Below are positions 1 to 10,017 of a DNA stretch of 64,000 nt, piece by piece. This stretch comes from Chimonanthus salicifolius (Eukaryota; Streptophyta; Magnoliopsida; Laurales; Calycanthaceae), in the NCBI GenBank assembly GCA_013350335.1, contig CM023538.1:59137080-59201079 (forward strand), read 5' to 3'. Positions within the stretch are counted from its first letter, which is position 1, and the number at the start of each line of letters is the position of its first letter. A program made the translations under genes and the position numbers. Below the pieces are notes generated by a model. It was not told where the DNA came from and did not search any database. It saw nothing but the letters and a program-made list of their open reading frames with translations.

Positions 1-680
1 TTAACATTGATATCTTGATTGCATAACTGAGCATTGAGTTATTGTATATTATTATTGTTTTTCAATCAAATTAACTTTTTCTGATATTGATATTTGTTCT
101 ATACTTTGATAACTTGGTTTTCTCTTTTCTATTGGATAATTTGGTTTGGGTTTAATCAATTAATACAGTTTAATAGAGAAATGATCAATTATTTTAGTAC
201 ATCTGTGAAATAAGGTTGATACCTATTCACCCCTCCCTCTAGGACATATAGGGGATACGTGTCACTATGTCAATAGCCTATAAGGTCACTTTCACATTTT
301 TAATGTTCATTTTATATATTTTTTAATTAATTTTAGTTTCAATAGACTAAAATTTGAGAAAAAAATTGAAAAATTTCCAACGAAAAATTTGGCACATATG
401 AGTCAATGATAAAATGCAATATAACTATTTCTGGTGATATCTTTCATTTACTCTAAGATAAGTTAATAAAGTTTATTCGAAAGAAGTTGGTAAAGGTAGA
501 AATTGATAATGAGATCACTCTTAACGATGAAATCAAGTCTATGATGGATGACTTAGCTCATAATTTGGTCAAGTTAAATAGGTTTTTACCATCATTGTAA
601 AACTTTCAAATAGTGATGCGTATGCTCTATATCCTTGTTTAGTTTGATGTAATAAGTTTTACGATAATTTAGTCTAGAAT
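1..680. other. Unassigned AT-rich sequence
   Basis: No gene, SINE or terminal repeat recognised. The same is true of 1110-2030, between the first inverted-repeat element and the snoRNA promoter, and of 8189-8827 and 8996-9434. Confidence 0.6.
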
Positions 681-1099
681 AGTGATCATCCCACGAGCAC
701 TTTGTGTATGTAGATATGGGTTTTACCGTGATATTCATTTTGTCTTTCACCTGCAGTACCGAAAATATAAAACAATAGGAATGTCAGAAATTGGCTCTCC
801 AAGATGTTCGCAAGTGATCCAATTGGTGAGCTGATTTCTGTGAACAGTAAAATTGGTTCGCCAAATCACTTGTAAACAGTAAATTCGGCTCGTCAAGATA
901 TTCGCAAGTGATCCGCTTGGTGAGTGGATTTCTGTGAATAATAAAATCGGCTCACAGGATCACTCGTAAACAATAAAATCAACTCTCTAAATCACATGGG
1001 AACAGTAAAATCTGCTCTCCGAATCACATGTGAAGGACAAAATGGTCATCACGGTAAAACCCGTATCTGTATACACAAAGTACCCGTGGGAGAATCGCT
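681..1099. mobile_element. Inverted-repeat element (Mutator-like, non-autonomous) with internal tandem array
   Basis: The ends form an inverted repeat of about 70 bp: 681-755 (AGTGATCATCCCACGAGCAC..., then GGGTTTTACCGTGAT) is mirrored by 1030-1099. Flanks GTCTAGAAT (672-680) and GTCTAATGT (1101-1109) could be a decayed 9-bp TSD, which points to a Mutator-like element. The core, about 782-1030, is a degenerate tandem array of units like CAAATCACNTGTRAACAGTAAAATNGGCTC. No coding capacity. The class is an inference. Confidence 0.6.
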
Positions 1100-2030
1100 G
1101 GTCTAATGTGTATTAGAACATGAATGCTGAAATAGAATTATATAGGTAATGGAAAAACATTACTTGAACTAAATCCAACCACAAATAATTTATTGAATTT
1201 GATTGAAATGTAGAATCTTATAATACAATGTATAATAGATATAATTATTATTTTTCTTTAAGTAAATAACTTTTTTTAGAATGAAAATATATTCTATTTA
1301 AATAAATTGCAAATAAATGTTTTTGGTAGACAACATACTTTTAATGGATATGGAGAAATATAGAGAAATCACAAGAGTCTAATTATTATTAATCATTGAT
1401 TTTTCATGCCTCATCTTTCAAAGATATGATAATTTGACGGAGAAGATTTTCTATAATGATATATAGCGCTTTATCTGTCTCATCCAACTCTATGAGACAT
1501 AATATATGATAAATAAGTAATCTATCTAAAAAATAAAATGTTCTAATCTAAACCTTCTCATTTTTATTATATCATGAATATTCTTATATTAAAGGTGAAA
1601 ATAATGTCATGAATATACGGAAATCACATGTAATTTTAAAGCTTACCACCTAAACTATTCATGCATGACAAACTGTGCAAAGAATGAGCAAAGCAACATC
1701 CTTAAAACCAAATATATTGAAGTGCTACAATTTAAGGTGGGACGTGGATAGAATAGGTAATAATTTATTTATTAAATTGGTTGAGCAACATGATTTAATC
1801 CATTTATTAATTATTTCTTAGATTTGAGAAATAAATATAGAAAAAAATTAAATTTAAAATTAAATTTTCTATCAAACCATTTTCCTGAAAAAATTACCTT
1901 AAAAATTCAGCTTTTCATTAAAATCGAGGGAAACCAACGATCCCCCCAGTTTTGACCGTTACCAAAGCAGCATATTTAAAATTACAGGAGAAACCTGTGG
2001 CATTTGTCACAGGAATCTCAACTAACCTTC

Positions 2031-2100
2031 TATATAATAGCTCCAAGCCCCTCTCTTTTCTCTCTCTCATCTTAGGGTTAGGGTTTGGATTTAGGGTTTT
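2031..2100 (+). promoter_or_regulatory. TATA box plus two telo-boxes: promoter of a likely snoRNA host transcript
   Basis: TATATAATA at 2031 is followed by a pyrimidine tract (CCCCTCTCTTTTCTCTCTCTC, about 2049-2068). Two telo-boxes read in reverse, TTAGGGTTT, lie at 2078-2086 and 2091-2099. Telo-boxes with a TATA box are characteristic of plant promoters for ribosomal proteins and snoRNA genes. No ribosomal-protein exon follows, but three box C/D snoRNAs do, so I infer this drives a non-coding snoRNA precursor. The start site is probably near 2060. Confidence 0.6.
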
Positions 2101-2400
2101 GTCTCCTCACGTAATCGAAGAGGTCTGTTGCAATTCTTTCCATCTAATGCTTCCTTTTTTCCCCTTCTTCATTTGTGAATGATCTGATATTTGTTGGGTT
2201 ATTTTTTACTCCAATCCAAGCCTTCTTTGTTTGTTTTGTTCCTATTTTTATTTTGGTCCGCCTTTTTTTATTTGTAAAATTGATTCTACATTTCTCTTCT
2301 TGAACTCAATCAAGAGTAGCTTAAATCGGCCTGGAAGCCGAGCCATTTGGCTGAACCATTTGGTTCACACTGGTTTGGTTATTTACTTGAGCTCATAGTC

Positions 2401-2482
2401 TCCCTGATGATGATTTAAAAGAAAACTTTCGTTCTTCCGATATAATCCATGTGGAAACTTCTGGAGACCTGAACTGAAGGGA
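2401..2482 (+). ncRNA. Box C/D snoRNA, U59-like (18S rRNA guide)
   Basis: This 82-nt candidate has a perfect 5-bp terminal stem (TCCCT 2401-2405 with AGGGA 2478-2482). The C box ATGATGA is at 2407-2413, a D'-like CCGA at 2437-2440 and the D box CTGA at 2474-2477. The 13 nt just upstream of D' (AACTTTCGTTCTT) are exactly antisense to the conserved 18S rRNA stretch AAGAACGAAAGTT. The fifth nucleotide from D' pairs with an A, as expected for the 2'-O-methyl-A site served by U59 (human SNORD59; yeast site Am974). The rRNA and U59 sequences are recalled, not aligned. It lies about 0.3 kb downstream of the telo-box promoter. Confidence 0.82.
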
Positions 2483-3253
2483 CATGGGTTTTTTTTTTTT
2501 ATATCTTTTCTTTGTTTTATTTTGTGATTTGGATGCATAGAATGGCAAGCTATTTTTTTTTCTTTTTTGAAAATATAACTATTTTAACCAAAAATGAAAA
2601 ATGGGTTCATTTTAGAACCACTTCTCTCATTTTTGGCTGTGGTCTTTGTGGCCATTTTGATGGAAGTAGAGTGAGTTCTGTGTGAGTTGATTAATGAGTG
2701 TTTTGCCTTCTTTTGTAGTTGTTGTTGCCGGTTAATTTGTTTGTGGGTTGATAAGGACAACTATTTTTTTTTAATAAGGGGATATTATTTTGTATTTTCT
2801 AGATTATATGTCATAAATACTGTTGAACTCATATTATATGCATTTTAGAAGGAAATTTCATCTATAAATGAAAAAAGGTATTAGGGAGTGTCACTTGATA
2901 AAAATGGGATGTCCTGTTCAATCCAAAAATGCTAAAGTCACAGAGTTCTTATAGTAGTTTCCTTTGTTTAATAATTTATTGGGCAAGTTGACGCTATTGT
3001 ATTGAAGATCTAATAGTGTAACACTTTAACGATCACTTTTGGTTTCAATATTTTACTTTGAAATACTCTCCAACTATGTTTTTTAATATGATAGGACCCA
3101 ATGGTTACATAAAGTGTTAAAATCCAAGGAGAACTTATGTATGTGTGGTGATTTACTCTTTTGAATGCATGATACTTCGAATTTTGATATTATTCTTCGA
3201 TTTGGTCTTGTACTAAGTTTCAAACGTTTAAATTACATTGAAGATCTTAAGTC

Positions 3254-3329
3254 CTCTTATGATGACCAAAAGAATTCGTTCGTCTGAATTTCACTGTGAG
3301 GAAATTATTTGGAGACCTGAACTGAAGAG
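3254..3329 (+). ncRNA. Box C/D snoRNA, diverged paralogue of the U59-like snoRNA, inside a long flanking stem
   Basis: The C box ATGATGA is at 3259-3265, D' CTGA at 3284-3287 and D CTGA at 3322-3325, with terminal stem CTCT/AGAG. The 3' half shares GGAGACCTGAACTGAAG with the snoRNA at 2401, and the 5' half shares an AAAAGAA...TTCGTTC core, so the two are paralogues. Beyond the terminal stem, 3235-3252 (ACATTGAAGATCTTAAGT) pairs with 3330-3348 (ACTTGAGATCTTCGATGT), making a precursor stem of over 20 bp with one bulge. The D' guide now ends TTCGTTCGT and no longer matches the U59 site fully. It gives 8 nt of antisense to the 18S word ACGAACGA, so its target is uncertain. Confidence 0.65.
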
Positions 3330-3457
3330 ACTTGAGATCTTCGATGTGATTAGATCTTTTCATCTAAAAAACATTGATACTTCAAGTTTCTAAACTAAGT
3401 TTTTGTTTTCTTTAAAAAAATGTTCATTTCCAATTACCAACATGATCTTATTTACAT

Positions 3458-3541
3458 CCCCTTGATGAATCAAATGTGAGATAAAAGTACTGGACTGATC
3501 TTCATGATGTGATATCGTTTTGTAAATTTTGAACTGATTTT
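3458..3541 (+). ncRNA. Possible box C/D snoRNA (weak candidate)
   Basis: Boxes fall in the right order and spacing: C-like TTGATGA 3462-3468, D' CTGA 3495-3498, C'-like ATGATGT 3504-3510 and D CTGA 3534-3537. The 8 nt before D' (GTACTGGA) are antisense to the conserved 25S rRNA word TCCAGTAC, with the fifth position facing a G; yeast snR38 modifies a G in this area. I see no terminal stem and the antisense is short, so this may be chance in AT-rich DNA. Its place between two better candidates is what makes it worth listing. Confidence 0.3.
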
Positions 3542-3705
3542 TTTTCTTTTTTTTTTTTCTAGTGTTTGTATTGGATAAAGCATAAAGAAATTTTCTTTTT
3601 GAAGATGTGTATAATGAAATTTTTGTGTCTTGGGTTAAAGGCATTATTGCCGAAGACCATTAATAGTGTGGATTTTTTTTTTTTTTTTGATTGTTCATTA
3701 GATTC

Positions 3706-3788
3706 TAGTTCCGATGATTGAACAACTCATAGTTTCAGCCTTGTCTGAATTTAAGTTGCTGATAGCCATAAATGGTTCTGAGGGACTT
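3706..3788 (+). ncRNA. Box C/D snoRNA, snR41-like (18S rRNA guide)
   Basis: A terminal stem AGTTCC (3707-3712) pairs with GGGACT (3782-3787), one G-U included. The C box is imperfect (CCGATGA, overlapping the stem), D' CTGA is at 3745-3748, a C'-like GCTGATA near 3757 and D CTGA at 3778-3781. Upstream of D', the 13 nt AGTTTCAGCCTTG are exactly antisense to 18S rRNA CAAGGCTGAAACT. The fifth position from D' faces the first G of AAGG, consistent with the Gm site guided by yeast snR41 (Gm1126) and its plant counterpart. Target identification is from memory of the conserved rRNA; the weak C box lowers confidence. Confidence 0.68.
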
Positions 3789-4256
3789 GACTTCATTTGC
3801 ATCTCTGCTATGAACACTTCTGCTTATAATTCTGAAGATTATCTTCCAATGAAATTTTTGTAGGTTCTGTTTTACTGTTTGGATGGATGGACAGCAGACA
3901 TTGGGGTTTTGACCCCTGCACGTTAGAGATTTTGCACCTCTTTTGACATTGTTTTCTCCTCCCTCGATCATGTGATCATGTACTGTCGGCATTACTATAA
4001 TGTGTTGGTCACATCCATCACTCATTTAAATTTTTTAATCAAAATGAATTGTGGATCTGGTGGATAGTGTAGTACTGCCGTCAGTATATGATCATTGCCA
4101 CTTCTAACATTGAGCGATTCTTATCATTACTCTTTTTCCCACGGTCTAAAATTAATGCATGTTTTTGCTTCAGATGGTTCTATGTCATGTTCATAATATA
4201 CATTGCCATAAATATTGCAAAATTCATTCTCACCCTAATTTTCTATTTTTTGAAAG

Positions 4257-4295
4257 AATAGTAGTGAACATTATTGAAAAATGTTCACTACTATT
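4257..4295. repeat. Perfect 16-bp inverted repeat with 7-nt loop
   Basis: AATAGTAGTGAACATT (4257-4272) and its exact reverse complement (4280-4295) enclose ATTGAAA. It could be the remnant of a small MITE or a hairpin in the snoRNA precursor region. No T-run of terminator type follows directly. Confidence 0.75.
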
Positions 4296-4913
4296 TATTA
4301 GATGGTAAGTATTGCTAACACGAATCTTGCTTTATTATTTATTATTAAATTTTTTTTTTTGAAGATTGGCGGTTCAACTGTAACCAGTTCAGCCACGGGT
4401 CAATTTTTTAATAAAACCTTAGCATCATATAAATTCACAAAAAAAAAAAAAAAAAAAAAATCTCAAAACGTGATCTTTAAAAATAGATTTTAAAAATTAA
4501 AAAAATCAATTTAATTTTTTTTCAAATAAAGCTTCCCTTTAAAAAGTTAATATAATATCATATGCTCCAATGGGCCATATATATTACCCTAAAGGCAGAC
4601 AATGGTGTTATTTTTCCATTCTCACCTTCTACATTTTATAGCCATAACTGGGATGGACACAGGTTTTGGTTTTAAAATGTAGAAGTTGCAAATAACAAAA
4701 ATGTTAATAGTTTGGAAGGTGGCAAAAACCTTTTAATTCATCAATTGAACTTTAATTGATAATTTGTTATTATTTATAATATTTATATTAATGATATGGG
4801 TTTCACTGAATGTCACTGATTTATCCTTATTTTTAGACTGTTCATTAGATGGGTTGGTTTTTAGAACATTGTTTTAATATTTTTTATTGGAAGTGTAGAT
4901 GTCCTTCCTTTAA

Positions 4914-5218
4914 GAGCATCCGGTATGGTGATCATATGGCCAGCTAGCTAGTCATATGGCCACCATATTTTAACCGTGTGGTGCTGGCTATAAGTGGGGT
5001 CCACAACAATGTTCGCTAAATGGCTGGCCACAGGTAACACAAGTATAGTCAGTTATTTAACACTGTCTCCTACTTTTCTTTTTCTCTCTTTTTTTAAAAG
5101 TAGGAGAGAGAAGTTAAATGGTTGGCAACACTTGTGTTACCTGTGGCCAGCCATTTAACAAACATTCATGTGGGTTTCACTTATAGCCAGCACCATACGG
5201 TCACCATACCGGATGCTC
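4914..5218. mobile_element. Tourist-like (PIF/Harbinger) MITE, foldback
   Basis: Terminal inverted repeats are GAGCATCCGGTATGGTGA at 4914 and TCACCATACCGGATGCTC ending at 5218, flanked by TAA/TAA (4911-4913, 5219-5221). The arms extend inward (GGCTGGCCACAGGTAACACAAG mirrored in the other half), so the 305-bp element folds on itself around a CT-rich/GA centre. A 3-bp TAA target site and GAGCATCC ends are typical of Tourist elements. A fragment of a second, diverged copy follows at about 5233-5272 (AGCCAGCTATATTTATGTTC then CACCATACCGGCTGCCC). Confidence 0.8.
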
Positions 5219-5449
5219 TAAATTATGTGGCGTAGCCAGCTATATTTATGTTCACCATACCGGCTGCCCTAAGCGGTAGGGTTGGGAACGGAAGAGTAAG
5301 AAGAGAGAAATGGGTCACAAGGGTAGTAGGTGAAGAGTATTTAAAGTAGAGGAAAAGATGAATTAAATGTCATTAATAGTTCAAGGCCAAAGTTTCATAA
5401 ATTCATGTTCTTGAAAAATTGAGGATGCAAGGTTGCCCCATCTTTATCT

Positions 5450-5770
5450 TTGTATGGTTTTGTTGGTGCAATCCTATCTCTATTTAAGGCCTCTTCTAGT
5501 AGATCCGATCTGTTCATGGAGTCGAGTATCAAGAGCATTTACAAGTTAAACCATTGAATTGTTGTAGCAATACTCGGTGATGGTTGTGGAATCAAGTCAA
5601 AAATGAAAATGAAAGCCATTATTGTCCCTCCCATCTTTCTATGTATGGTTCTCTGTTTTTGAAATCCATTCTCTGTTAGATTCAATCTGTTCATGGAGGG
5701 CAAGCATCAGGAGCAATTAGAACCAAACCTTTGAATTGTTGTAGTGATACTCAAAGATGGTTAAGGAAAA
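5450..5770. repeat. Degenerate direct repeat, about 180-bp period
   Basis: Words such as CTGTTCATGGAG (5510 and 5688), CCTTTGAATTGTTGTAG / CCATTGAATTGTTGTAG and GATACTC recur about 178 bp apart, with a faint third trace near 5895. No coding frame is kept. The surrounding 5222-5993 holds nothing else that I recognise. Confidence 0.5.
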
Positions 5771-5993
5771 GTTCTGGTACAAATTTATTTTCAAGCTTTT
5801 TATACATGCATGATTTTGATCCGATGGTTACTTTCATAGAAGCATCAAGAACATTGGCATATTGTGGCTTTTGTGTCAATAATTCAACCTTCTGAACTGG
5901 TGTAGCATTGTCCATGACTCATCTAGGTAATTTCTAGGAAATATGGAATCTATTAATCTTCATACTCCTACTGATGTGAATACCAGTGTCCAG

Positions 5994-6440
5994 GACACTA
6001 AACCAGAACCTGATGCAAATATTATTTGTTTCATAGTTTCTCAAAATCATATTTTTTTACATTGAGAATGAAATGAACATGCCCCCAAAAGTTGTTTTAG
6101 ATACCCGCATATGTGTAGATCAATTGGTTGGCTCCTTTCTCAGGAAATGGGAGGTTGCAGGTTCTAGGAAATGGGAGGTTGCAGGTTCGAGCTCATGATC
6201 TAACCTTTTGTGTGCCTTACGGGTAATGGACACTAAACCAGAACTTGATGCAAATATTATTTGTTTCATAGTTTCTCAAAATCATATTTTTTTACATTGA
6301 GAATGAAATGAACATGCCCCCAAAAGTTGTTTTAGATACCCGCATATGTGTAGATCAACTGGTTGGCTCCTTTCTCAGGAAATGGGAGGTTGCAGGTTTG
6401 AGCTCATGATCTAACCTTTTGTGTGTCTTACGGGTAATGG
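5994..6440. repeat. Tandem duplication, about 234-bp unit carrying a SINE head
   Basis: GGACACTAAACCAGAAC starts at 5994 and again at 6228, and the two units are nearly identical to about 6440. Unit 1 holds an extra 24-bp internal duplication (AAATGGGAGGTTGCAGGTTC repeated at about 6145-6190). Unit 2 runs on into the full 3' end and poly(A) of a SINE, while unit 1 is cut off at the duplication junction, so the duplication followed the SINE insertion. Confidence 0.85.
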
Positions 6441-6486
6441 ACTCTTATCTGTGGGGGTTTTGCGTACATGTAAATTAAAAAAAAAA
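6338..6486 (+). mobile_element. tRNA-derived SINE, family A, complete with TSD
   Basis: Head TGTGTAGATCAACTGG (A-box like), then GCAGGTTTGAGCTC (B-box like), tail TACATGTAAATT plus poly(A). The flanks AAAAGTTGTTTTAGAT (6322-6337 and 6484-6499) form a target-site duplication of 14-16 bp. A truncated tandem copy of the head is at about 6112-6228. Confidence 0.8.
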
Positions 6487-6518
6487 AGTTGTTTTAGATG
6501 ACCAAAATAATTAGATAT

Positions 6519-6605
6519 CCAAAATGTCCAAGACAAAGATACTAAATGGCCAAAATATGAGATAGCCAAAATGTCTAAGAGAAAGATACTAAATGGCCAA
6601 AATAT
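6519..6605. repeat. Two-copy tandem repeat, about 43-bp unit
   Basis: Each unit reads AATGTCYAAGASAAAGATAC then TAAATGGCCAAAATAT, directly repeated. 6606-6953 holds nothing recognisable. Confidence 0.7.
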
Positions 6606-6961
6606 ATCATTTAAAAATTATAATTTCCGGAGGGATGCTGTATCCCTTTTTCCTATGCACATTTATATGTATTCTTCTCAATGAAAGGTGTAGTGGAATT
6701 GATAGGGACACTTATATTTTGTTGTAACAAGGGAGATCAAATATATCTTTTCACTATTTAGATGAGAATGGAGATTGATAAATCTTTCACAACTTAGATG
6801 AGAATCAGTGGATGAATGGATAAATGAGATGTCTTTTTTTATTAAATGCATTGATATGTTTTGTTATTATTTAAGTAGTGGAAATGTACACTAGTGTCTC
6901 CTTTATTTTAAGGTTCGGATATCTTATATTTTCATCCAATCCTCACTAACGATGTCAAACT

Positions 6962-8180
6962 CAGTGTGACAAATACCGTCGGTATTTTCATTTTTACCGT
7001 GAAAATATTGGGAAAATAACGTTACCCCGTTAAAAACGCGATTTTATCGCCTATGCCGTTTTTATCGGGAATTTACCGTTAAAAACGCGTTTTTAACGCG
7101 AGAAACGGTAAAATCGCGTTAAAAACGCGTTTTTACCGTTTAAATTTTTTCCACTTACACGGTTATACCATGTTGACAGACACACGTCATCGCTTCACTG
7201 GCGCTATCCCATTCACGTACACACATCCGCTGGACACGACACCAGGAAACATGGATAAAATTTAATTATTTAAATAATAAAATTTATTTTAAAACTTTAA
7301 AGTTATTTTTTAAACAGTGTGTACTTTGAAAATTTTTCAAATTAAATATCCGGACTAATTACGATAACCTGATAAAAATACTTTTAGACTTCAAGGTCTT
7401 TTGACACTCCTAAATATTTAAAACACAGTATTTTACAAATAAGGGTATCTCTAGGGTGTGCCAAAAACATATTTAGGAGTATTAAAAGACCTTAAAGTCT
7501 TAAAGTATTTCTATTAAATTATCGTAATTAGTCCGGATATTCGATTTGAGAAATTTTGGAAATACACAGTGTCTAAAAAATAATTTTAAAGTTTTAAAGG
7601 AGATTTTATTATTTAATACACTATGCACATTATTTTTTAAATACTGTGTATTTCTAAAATTTCTCAAATTGAATATCCGGATTAATTACGATAACGTGAT
7701 AAAAATACTTTAAAACTTCAAGGTCTTTTGACACTCCTAAATATGTTTTCGGCACACCTTACGGATATCTTTATTTGTAAAATACTGTGTTTTAAATATT
7801 TAAGAGTGTCAAAAGACCTTGAAGTCTTAAAGTGTTTTTATCGGATTATCGTAATTAGTCCAGATATTTAATTTGAGAAATTTTCAAAGTACACACTGCT
7901 AAAAAAATAATTTTAAAGTTTTAAAATAAATTTTATTATTTAAATAATTAAATTTATTTCAGGTTGTAAATTTGAAAATCCCTTTATTTGATTTAAATTA
8001 TCTCATAATGCAAACTTCAGAAAAAAATCCCTTTATTATATTAATTTTTATTATTATTTTAAATATTTATATTTTCCATGAGATTTTCCCGTTAAATTCC
8101 CGTTAAAAATCCGAGAATTTGAAAATATCCCGTTATTAACAGTTCCCGTTAATATCCCGAGAACGGTATTTGTGACTATG
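6962..8180. mobile_element. Non-autonomous hAT element with a four-arm foldback core
   Basis: The ends CAGTGTGACAAATACCGT (6962) and ACGGTATTTGTGACTATG (to 8180) are imperfect inverted repeats, flanked by GTCAAACT at 6954-6961 and 8181-8188: an 8-bp TSD typical of hAT. The 5' 190 bp and 3' 100 bp are packed with CCGTTAA/ACGCGTTTTT words. The core holds four arms of about 160-180 bp in alternating orientation: 7262-7440 is the inverse of 7795-7955, and about 7455-7610 is the inverse of 7630-7790. All share GTCCGGATATT-, GATAAAAATACTTT- and AAGGTCTTTTGACACTC-like words. No coding capacity. Confidence 0.85.
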
Positions 8181-8827
8181 GTCAAACTCAACCCGGTTGT
8201 AGTTCATGTATTCAATGGTCCAATTTTGGCCTTGAACACGAGTTAGGTTAGGACTTTCCTGGCAAGTCTCTAACAAGTTGAGCATTCAGTGTACCATTGT
8301 ACCATTGTGAAAGAGATATATCATTGAATAAATAAACTCTCAATATTATTTTATTAATTTTTTATTAAAATATTGGTTTATCTTTTGCAGAAAAATATTA
8401 TTTGAACTGAGTCAACTTATTTATTTATTCAAAAATAAGTCTCATCGTATCGATTTCATTTTCTCCATGGAGTTCATAACCGTGAGTCTTTTGGGCTGTG
8501 AAGCTCACTTGAGAGACTAGTAGTGTCGGCATGCATTTGCGTGAAGGGTAACTACCAATCTTGATAGGTTGGTTGGTTGGATATGTTGTATATTGACACG
8601 GCAATTGGTGGGTTTGTCAAGTCTATCTATTCGTAATTGGGTTTTGGTTAGGTCTATTAATTTATAAACGGGTTTGGATTCTTTCTATTCACTCATAGTG
8701 GATCATTTATTAAATGTGTTAGGTTGGGTTCAAGTATAAAAATTAATTCTAGATTGATTAAATGAGTATCTTAGATGATGTTTACAATGAGATTGATAAG
8801 TAATTTTGGAGACATTGATTAACCCAA

Positions 8828-8995
8828 AAGAGTTTGCGTGATGGTCAGGAACCCGTGTTAGGAAATGTGAATTCTAACTTTGATTTTCACTCAATTTCAA
8901 AGAGTCACTTTCTATAAAGTTACTTAGTGTGTGAGGGTCTATGTTTCGATAATTAGTTGGGTGCTCTAAGAAGTCTCGACACCTTAATTATAGAA
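8828..8995 (+). mobile_element. tRNA-derived SINE, family B
   Basis: The head GATGGTCAGGAACCCG and a decayed B-box region are followed by the family body AAAGTTACTTAGTGTGTGAG and the 3' words GTGCTCTAAGAAGTC, GACACCTTAATTATAG. Diverged and without a clear TSD. Confidence 0.6.
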
Positions 8996-9434
8996 AAAAT
9001 GATGATGTGTTTGATTGAAATGATTTCAATTATTTATTAAATAGACAAATTCAATTGAACTTATTAAATGCGTTAATAAATTGACCTAACTATCTTAAAG
9101 GAATTGATTTAATCTTTCTTGACTCATCTAACATGGCCCAACTATTCACTTATCGCCAATTTATTATTTAGAAAAACTCGTAAAGAAATTTTCTTCTAAA
9201 AGTTGGTTCGGACTAATATTAAACATCTTGATTATACATATATTTGACTTGACCTATTGAGTAAGCGAGTTGACATGATCCGACTAAGGTTAAATAACTT
9301 GACTTGTAAAATAATATTTATTATTATTATTATCTTTAAGTGATTTATGTTACCAATCTTTAATTGATCTTTATATTTAAATTTTATAAATTATTTCTAA
9401 CACTTATAAGTAATTTTTCTTTCTTTTTACGTTT

Positions 9435-9572
9435 GGAAAACCATGGGATATCTAGAGTAAAACCTTCATGGCTGAGTCAACTACTCCTAGAACACACCAA
9501 GGTTAGGTCATGGGGGCTCCTGTAACCTACCGCTTTATGAGGCGGGAGGTAACCAGTTGAGCTACATCCATG
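9435..9572 (-). mobile_element. tRNA-derived SINE, family A
   Basis: Read on the minus strand: GATGTAGCTCAACTGGTTAC (A box) at about 9572, then GGTAGGTTACAGGAGCCC (B-box region), CCTAACCTTGGTGTGTTCTA and the family tail TATCCCATGGTTTTCC. It could be mistaken for a tRNA fragment, but the long tail and the sister copies show a SINE. Confidence 0.7.
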
Positions 9573-10017
9573 TAAATTATTTATAAGTATTTGATGCAAG
9601 CATTGGACCCGATGAACTCGACGTGGGCCTAATTGAAGATGAGCCTGTCCAATTGATCAAAATTGATGAGTTCATTCTCTAGATCCACGAGGTGGGAAAA
9701 AAGGGCCCCACTTTAAGGGCCATGTTAGTAGTCACATCACCATGGTCCCACTTTAAAATATTAGACAGTGTCTATTCACCTCGTGGGCCCCACTAAATCC
9801 CATCAAGGTATGCTTTGTTTGAAACATAAATGGAAAAAGGATAAAGTCTTGGATGCCGTCCAAATCAGCCCAGCGATTGAAGGCTTTGGGACTGATCCAG
9901 CAAGGTGAGAAAGATATCGGGATTGGGGATAAGATCGAGCAAGTGGGCTATACTGTAGATTTGGACATCTTTTTTGAATGAAATTTACCGATCATCCTAG
10001 CGATTGGAGGTTTTGGA

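Noticed and set aside
1952..2182. A 76-codon open frame over the TATA/telo-box region
   Set aside because: It runs through the promoter and pyrimidine-rich leader, has no recognisable domain, and the DNA is better explained as promoter plus 5' leader.
9510..9572. A tRNA-like A box and B box
   Set aside because: No cloverleaf closes; the sequence continues into the family-A SINE tail and has sister copies.
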